Source: CAZSMC01 sp964607755 (GTDB taxonomy: Bacteria > Zhuqueibacterota > Zhuqueibacteria > Residuimicrobiales > Krinioviventaceae). Taken from it: a DNA stretch of 9,627 nt. The notes under the pieces are model-generated. The model ran no database searches and had not been told where the DNA came from. It saw only the letters and a list, made by a program, of their open reading frames with translations. Position numbers and translations under genes: made by a program. The stretch lies in contig CAZSMC010000109.1 of the NCBI GenBank assembly GCA_964607755.1, positions 1 through 9,627 of the forward strand, given 5' to 3'. This document shows positions 6,059-9,627 of the stretch, piece after piece; position 1 is the stretch's first letter, and each line of letters begins with the position of its first letter.

Positions 6059-6091
6059 AAAAGCCCCTGGTTAAACTTTCCAGGGGCTTTT
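6059..6091 (-). terminator. Strong hairpin terminator after the repeat-protein gene
   Basis: AAAAGCCCCTGG (6059-6070) and CCAGGGGCTTTT (6080-6091) form a perfect 12-bp stem with a 9-nt loop. Read on the minus strand it begins 32 nt after the TAG of the large surface-protein gene and ends in TTTTT, a textbook intrinsic terminator for that gene. On the plus strand it is followed by TTTTC, so it may also stop transcripts from the left. Confidence 0.85.
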
Positions 6092-6123
6092 CAGTGAGGT
6101 ATTTTCCTGAGGCGAAGTGAATT

Positions 6124-9100
6124 CTATTTCAACAAAATCATTCGTTTAACCTGATTGAATGATCCAGCCTGCATACGATAAAAGTATAATCCGGTGGAGA
6201 CTTTGTGTCCCGCTGAATTCCGTGCGTCCCAGATGACCGAATGATGACCGGCCGGCTGCTCTTTATTGATCAGTGTTTTTACCAGCCGGCCTTGCAGGTC
6301 AAATATTTGTATCTTGACCTGAGACGGTTGCGGCAGGTCGTATCGAATTTCCGTCGTTGGATTGAATGGATTCGGGAAATTGTGTCCTAAACGAAAACTC
6401 TCAGGTATACCAGCATTTTCATTCACACTGGAAATGAGTTTGAAATGAGCTGTAAACGATTTATTGTTGTTGATGGTCACAACTTTGGTGCTCAACGAAT
6501 CTGTTGCATCTTCATTCCAGTGACTGAACATATAGCCATTGGCAGGCACTGCCAGCAAGGTCATTGGCGTGCAATAATCGTAATCGCTTTTGTTTGGCAT
6601 GCGTTCAATATGCCCAGCGTTACTTGGTTCAACACGTGTGTTGACGGTACAGCCAGTAATGATCAAACTGTGCGTTTCCGACCACGATGAGACCACCTGG
6701 TTATGCGTTTTACACCGTGCTCGGACACGAACAAGATAGCTGCCATTTTTTTCATAGCGATGCGAGTAAAATTTTCCACCCCAGGCAAAATCGTTATAGG
6801 CGGAAAATAATTGCGCACCTGATTCAGGATCGGTTTCTTTGACCATAAGTGCGCTGGCATATTTGCCCTTGTATTCGTGGTTNNNNNNNNNNNNNNNNNN
6901 NNNNNNNNNNNNNNNNNNNNNNNNNNNNNNNNNNNNNNNNNNNNNNNNNNNNNNNNNNNNNNNNNNNNNNNNNNNNNNNNNNTCCGGTTCGTCGATATGA
7001 TTGATCGTTCCCCGGCAGGTTACAATGCCATTAAAAATATCCCATGCATCTGTACCGGCTGCAGGATTGGCTCCTAACATGGCGTGCAAAGTGCCGTTAA
7101 ATTCGCCGCCGGCAACGTTCAGAGTTACGTCTGTTTTTTCACCGGTTTGATAATCAATCAGATGGCCATGGCTCGGCAATCCGCTGTTGCCGTTCTCAGT
7201 GGTGATTTTTGTAATATTATTGTCACGCTGGGATGACAGCTCAGTCCAGTCTGAGCGAGTTCCATCACCCCAATCAAACTGATATTCAAGGTTATGTCCC
7301 AGGTTGCTGGAATCATTCCTGACATAGAAATCGAGCACAGCCTGGCGGAAAGCATCCGTGTAACCAGTAATAGATGGCGTGCTAGCTTTTTCCTCAAGCT
7401 CGACAAAATTGGCATTGATCTGTTTGTCGGAATCCACAGTGATCGTGGTTGGATTGCTTGTTCCGGACGCATCACCATCCCAGTAGGCGAATCGAAAGCC
7501 CTCGTTCGGGAACGCTGCTACAGTCAACGACGCTCCTGCATCGACTGTTGTATCACCGAGTGCAGGGGATGTTGTCCCACCATTGCCAGGCTTTGCTGTA
7601 AGTCGAACGACATAAGTATCTGGCTCAAATGTCGCGATTATGGTCTTGTTGTCATCCATCTGAACAGTCGTAATCGCAGTGTCAGGATCCGCAACATCAC
7701 CTTGCCATCCGGCAAATCGATAACCGGATGCAGCAACCGCGCGAACGGTAAACAGACTGTCTTTGTTGAGTGTATAGGTGCCGGTGCCCGGTACGGTCAC
7801 GCCGCCTTCTTCCGGTTCCACCTTGATTTTTAATGTGTATTCGCTTGGCGCTACTGATTTAAAATTCGCAACAATGATTTTGTTGCCCGTCATTGTGACC
7901 GCTGTTGTTGTGCTCTCGGGTTCGGCAACACCGCCGGTCCAACCGTCAAATTGAAAACCCGGAGCCGGTATGGTTGTGATGTTGACAACGTCACCTTCTT
8001 TAAAAGTATGTTCACCCACTGCAGGCGCAGTGACGCCGGCACCTGCCGGATTGACAATCATCTCAAGGGTATATTCTTGTGGTTCACCGGTCTCAAATAC
8101 AGCCGTTATCGTCTTGTTGTCGTCCATAGTGACTGTCGTTGTCACACTTTTTTTGTTGGCAACATCGCCAATCCATTCTTTGAAATGATAGCCCTCAGTT
8201 GGCGTTGCTGTCAAAGTGACAGATTCGCCCACAGGGTATATGTGGATGCCCGGAGATGGAGCCGTGGTTCCGCCGCCGACCGGACTGATGTTGAGGCTAA
8301 GAACAGCTTGCGACTCGTCCTGTTTCTGAAAAACAGCCACGACAGTTTTACTGACGTCCATTGTTATAGTTGTGGAACTGTCAACCGGATTTTCAACATC
8401 ACCCTGCCAGCCGATAAATTTATAACCCATGGCAGACTGAGCCTGAAGGGTAACAACTGTCCCGATGGGATAATCATGTGTGCCTGATGATGGTTCTGTC
8501 GTTCCGCCGCTATCAGGTGAGGACGAAATATTCAGTGTCGCCACATTCGTTTGTTGTGGAACAAAATGAGCAGTCAGTGTTTTGTTCTCATTCATGCGAA
8601 TACTTGTCGTGGCTTTGGATGAGTCTATGACATCGCCAGTCCAGTGAGAGAATTCGTACCCCTGAACGGGCACGGCTGTCACGTTAACTTTTTCGTTGAT
8701 TGTAAAGGAATGACGGCCTACTGAGGGACCGGTTGCACCAGTATTAGGCGGCTCGACCTGCATTGTAAGAAACGTTTGATCCTGGGATTGCTGAAATATA
8801 GCTGCGATTTCGTAATCAGCATCCATTGTAATTGTTGTGATCTCACTGTTAGTATCAGCCACGTTGCCGTCCCAGCGAACGAATTCATAGCCAGAGGCAG
8901 GTATGGCTTTGACCGTCACTACTGTACCACTTTCATACGAGTGATCACCGGCCGATGGAATGACAGAGCCACCAGAGATTGGATTCGCCGTAATAGACAA
9001 GGTATGCTTTGTGCCTTCGATTTTGCGAAAATGGGCAATAACACCCTTGTTAACATCCATGATGACGGATGTAGAGTCATTATAAGGTTCAGGCACATCT

Positions 9101-9627
9101 CCGGTCCAGAACTCAAATTTGTAGCCTTCATTCGGGAAAGCAATAATCGGAACTCTGGTACCGAGTTCGAAATTGTGCGTCCCGATAGCAGGCTGGGTGG
9201 TGCCGCTGCCTGCCGGATAAACATCGATGGTAAAAGTATATTCGGTTTCTCCGGCCTCAAAATTGGCAGTGACCGTTTTGTCGCTGTCCATAACGATATG
9301 TGTTGACGCACTTTGGGGATTGTCAACGTCCCCGCTCCAACTGGAAAATTTGTAATCTTCAGCAGGGGTCGCAGTCAGAGCAACGCTTTCGCCAGTCTGG
9401 AAAGTGTATGTTCCGACCTGCGGATACGTTGTGCCACCATTTGACGGATTCACTTGAATGGTTAAATCATATGTTGTGGACTGCTCTTCCTCGAACACGG
9501 CTGTAATATTTTTATCGCTATCAATAGTAATTGTTGTGGTCGGAGAATATTTCTCAGCCACATCACCTATCCATTCTTTGAAAACATAGCCGGAATCTGG
9601 TGTGGCAGTCACTTGTACAGTTTCATT
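6124..9627 (-). CDS. Large repeat-rich surface or secreted protein with sorting tail (5' end outside the window)
   Basis: This is the 3' part of a giant gene: 1167 codons are visible and the frame is open through the right edge, so start and signal peptide are not seen. Residues are counted from the GTG codon at 9612, which is an internal codon. Domains in order: ten divergent InlB-type B-repeats (up to residue 740); a PKD-like domain whose first half, with SSNLGHNLEYQFDWGDGT, lies at 743-789 and second half at 950-987; an inserted domain at 790-949, broken by a gap; an eleventh repeat of the NPNK subtype (988-1061); and a C-terminal tail (1062-1162) with NFPNPFNPTTEIRYDLP, WDARNSAGHKVSTGLYFY and a basic KRMILLK end. 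That tail is the FlgD-Ig-like/type IX secretion sorting domain of FCB bacteria. The protein is presumably exported and anchored or released at the cell surface, with an adhesive or structural role; no enzyme domain is seen. A terminator follows the stop. Confidence 0.9.
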   Translation of the reverse strand, partial: NETVQVTATPDSGYVFKEWIGDVAEKYSPTTTITIDSDKNITAVFEEEQSTTYDLTIQVNPSNGGTTYPQVGTYTFQTGESVALTATPAEDYKFSSWSGDVDNPQSASTHIVMDSDKTVTANFEAGETEYTFTIDVYPAGSGTTQPAIGTHNFELGTRVPIIAFPNEGYKFEFWTGDVPEPYNDSTSVIMDVNKGVIAHFRKIEGTKHTLSITANPISGGSVIPSAGDHSYESGTVVTVKAIPASGYEFVRWDGNVADTNSEITTITMDADYEIAAIFQQSQDQTFLTMQVEPPNTGATGPSVGRHSFTINEKVNVTAVPVQGYEFSHWTGDVIDSSKATTSIRMNENKTLTAHFVPQQTNVATLNISSSPDSGGTTEPSSGTHDYPIGTVVTLQAQSAMGYKFIGWQGDVENPVDSSTTITMDVSKTVVAVFQKQDESQAVLSLNISPVGGGTTAPSPGIHIYPVGESVTLTATPTEGYHFKEWIGDVANKKSVTTTVTMDDNKTITAVFETGEPQEYTLEMIVNPAGAGVTAPAVGEHTFKEGDVVNITTIPAPGFQFDGWTGGVAEPESTTTAVTMTGNKIIVANFKSVAPSEYTLKIKVEPEEGGVTVPGTGTYTLNKDSLFTVRAVAASGYRFAGWQGDVADPDTAITTVQMDDNKTIIATFEPDTYVVRLTAKPGNGGTTSPALGDTTVDAGASLTVAAFPNEGFRFAYWDGDASGTSNPTTITVDSDKQINANFVELEEKASTPSITGYTDAFRQAVLDFYVRNDSSNLGHNLEYQFDWGDGTRSDWTELSSQRDNNITKITTENGNSGLPSHGHLIDYQTGEKTDVTLNVAGGEFNGTLHAMLGANPAAGTDAWDIFNGIVTCRGTINHIDEPXXXXXXXXXXXXXXXXXXXXXXXXXXXXXXXXXXNHEYKGKYASALMVKETDPESGAQLFSAYNDFAWGGKFYSHRYEKNGSYLVRVRARCKTHNQVVSSWSETHSLIITGCTVNTRVEPSNAGHIERMPNKSDYDYCTPMTLLAVPANGYMFSHWNEDATDSLSTKVVTINNNKSFTAHFKLISSVNENAGIPESFRLGHNFPNPFNPTTEIRYDLPQPSQVKIQIFDLQGRLVKTLINKEQPAGHHSVIWDARNSAGHKVSTGLYFYRMQAGSFNQVKRMILLK
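6127..6429 (-). other. C-terminal FlgD-Ig-like/type IX sorting domain of the surface protein
   Basis: These about 101 residues show the standard pattern: an FPNPFNPTTEIRYDLP opening, a VKIQIFDLQGRLVKTL strand pair, a GHHSVIWDARNSAGHKV turn and GLYFYRM followed by a short basic hydrophobic end. In FCB bacteria such tails direct export through the type IX system. Whether this organism has that system cannot be seen here. Confidence 0.85.
6430..6651 (-). repeat. Isolated eleventh B-repeat of the surface protein
   Basis: This unit is about 74 residues long and sits between the PKD-like domain and the sorting tail. It carries the MPNKSDYDYCTP stretch of the NPNKxxYxYG subtype, then AVPANGYMFSHW and INNNKSFTAHF. 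It is more divergent than the other ten and holds two cysteines (988 and 1014), while the ten-repeat array has none. It was probably acquired together with the PKD-like domain rather than by duplication of the array. Confidence 0.75.
6766..7245 (-). other. Domain inserted in the PKD-like domain, apparently circularly permuted
   Basis: Between the WGDGTRSDW half and the SHRYEKNGSYLVRVRARC half of the PKD-like domain lie at least 160 residues of other sequence. From NITKITT (799-805) through YQTGEKTDVTLNV, GTDAWDIFNGIV (853-864) and, after the gap, KYASALMVKE (917-926), it follows a domain I remember from environmental bacterial surface proteins. That domain normally opens with an AYND motif. 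Here the opening strand, LFSAYNDFAWGG (935-946), comes last. The gap hides an estimated 100 residues, so the exact arrangement is uncertain. Confidence 0.5.
6883..6982. other. Assembly gap of 100 N inside the surface-protein gene
   Basis: This is a run of exactly 100 undetermined bases within the inserted domain, with the frame kept on both sides. By comparison with the remembered domain family about 300 bases are likely missing. Confidence 0.95.
7393..9627 (-). repeat. Array of ten divergent InlB-type B-repeats
   Basis: Ten consecutive units run from the right edge inward: 9481-9627 (partial), 9247-9480, 9013-9246, 8782-9012, 8551-8781, 8317-8550, 8083-8316, 7849-8082, 7618-7848 and 7393-7617. 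Complete units are 75-78 residues long. The shared pattern is a beta strand, then NPxxGGTTxPxxGxHxY, then GxxVTLTATPxxGYxFxxWxGDV, then TTITMDxxKTxxAxF. Units differ clearly at both protein and DNA level, so the array is old rather than freshly amplified. The nearest pair I noticed is the units at 9481-9627 and 8083-8316, which share FKEWIGDVA. Each unit is a small beta-sandwich-type spacer; the array probably projects from the cell. Confidence 0.9.

Noticed and set aside
5896..6120. 74-codon plus-strand frame before the surface-protein gene
   Set aside because: It runs straight through the perfect 12-bp terminator hairpin at 6059-6091, has no ribosome-binding site and shows no family resemblance. 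It ends only 3 nt before the convergent gene.
7294..9306. Long plus-strand frames at 7294-7833, 7951-8487 and 8776-9306
   Set aside because: They lie antisense to the B-repeat array and recur with its period. Their Cys/Arg-rich products are what the complement of the repeat codons would give.
7393..9627. CRISPR array or DNA-level satellite in the repetitive region
   Set aside because: The periodicity is about 231-234 bp, follows codons of one open frame and the DNA copies are strongly diverged, so these are protein repeats.

Overview
The window looks like a chromosomal stretch of a bacterium from the wider FCB group (Calditrichota, KSB1 or Ignavibacteria-like). The main clue is the large surface-type protein at the right end. 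It stops with a C-terminal 'NFPNPFNPTTEIRYDLP ... GLYFYRM ... KRMILLK' domain, the type IX-secretion/FlgD-Ig-like tail typical of those lineages. The placement is inferred from style, not from a marker gene. Three runs of exactly 100 N (3288-3387, 4584-4683, 6883-6982) mark it as a gapped draft or metagenomic scaffold. All three fall inside genes, and comparison with the protein families suggests each hides more sequence than 100 bases.

Left part (1-4382, plus strand): a non-coding leader with two inverted repeats, then a creatininase-family metal amidohydrolase (216-1013). A well-formed sigma70-type promoter (1043-1071) follows, then a compact run of biosynthetic genes: argG (1103-2362), argH (2365-3459, interrupted by a gap) and metF (3492-4382). 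ArgG and ArgH carry out the last two steps of arginine synthesis (citrulline to argininosuccinate to arginine plus fumarate). MetF makes 5-methyltetrahydrofolate for methionine synthesis. The 2-nt and 32-nt spacings suggest one transcript.

Middle part (4383-5820): an AT-richer accessory patch. Within about 10 nt of the metF stop, the sequence becomes the interior of an amino-methyltransferase (TSPPY motif, probably N4-cytosine) that lacks its SAM-binding N-terminal part. It is followed by a 77-aa protein of unknown function. On the minus strand lies a complete HigB/HigA-type toxin-antitoxin pair, toxin gene first. Its promoter is clear, with a perfect TATGTCA-GATA-TGACATA palindrome essentially filling the spacer between -35 and -10. 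This looks like the debris of a restriction-modification/defence insertion next to a working toxin-antitoxin operon.

Right part (5821-9627): an intergenic stretch with a strong hairpin terminator (6059-6091), then the 3' part of a very large minus-strand gene running off the right edge. The visible 1167 codons encode ten consecutive divergent InlB-type B-repeats of 75-78 residues. After them comes a PKD-like domain (WGDG) split by an inserted domain, an eleventh repeat, and the sorting tail. The inserted domain appears circularly permuted: its expected first strand, 'LFSAYNDFAWGG', lies at its end. This mosaic is the most unusual structure in the window. I did not find a clearly new multi-gene system. 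The best leads are the permuted domain-in-domain insertion, the operator-in-spacer design of the toxin-antitoxin promoter, and the methyltransferase remnant joined to metF.
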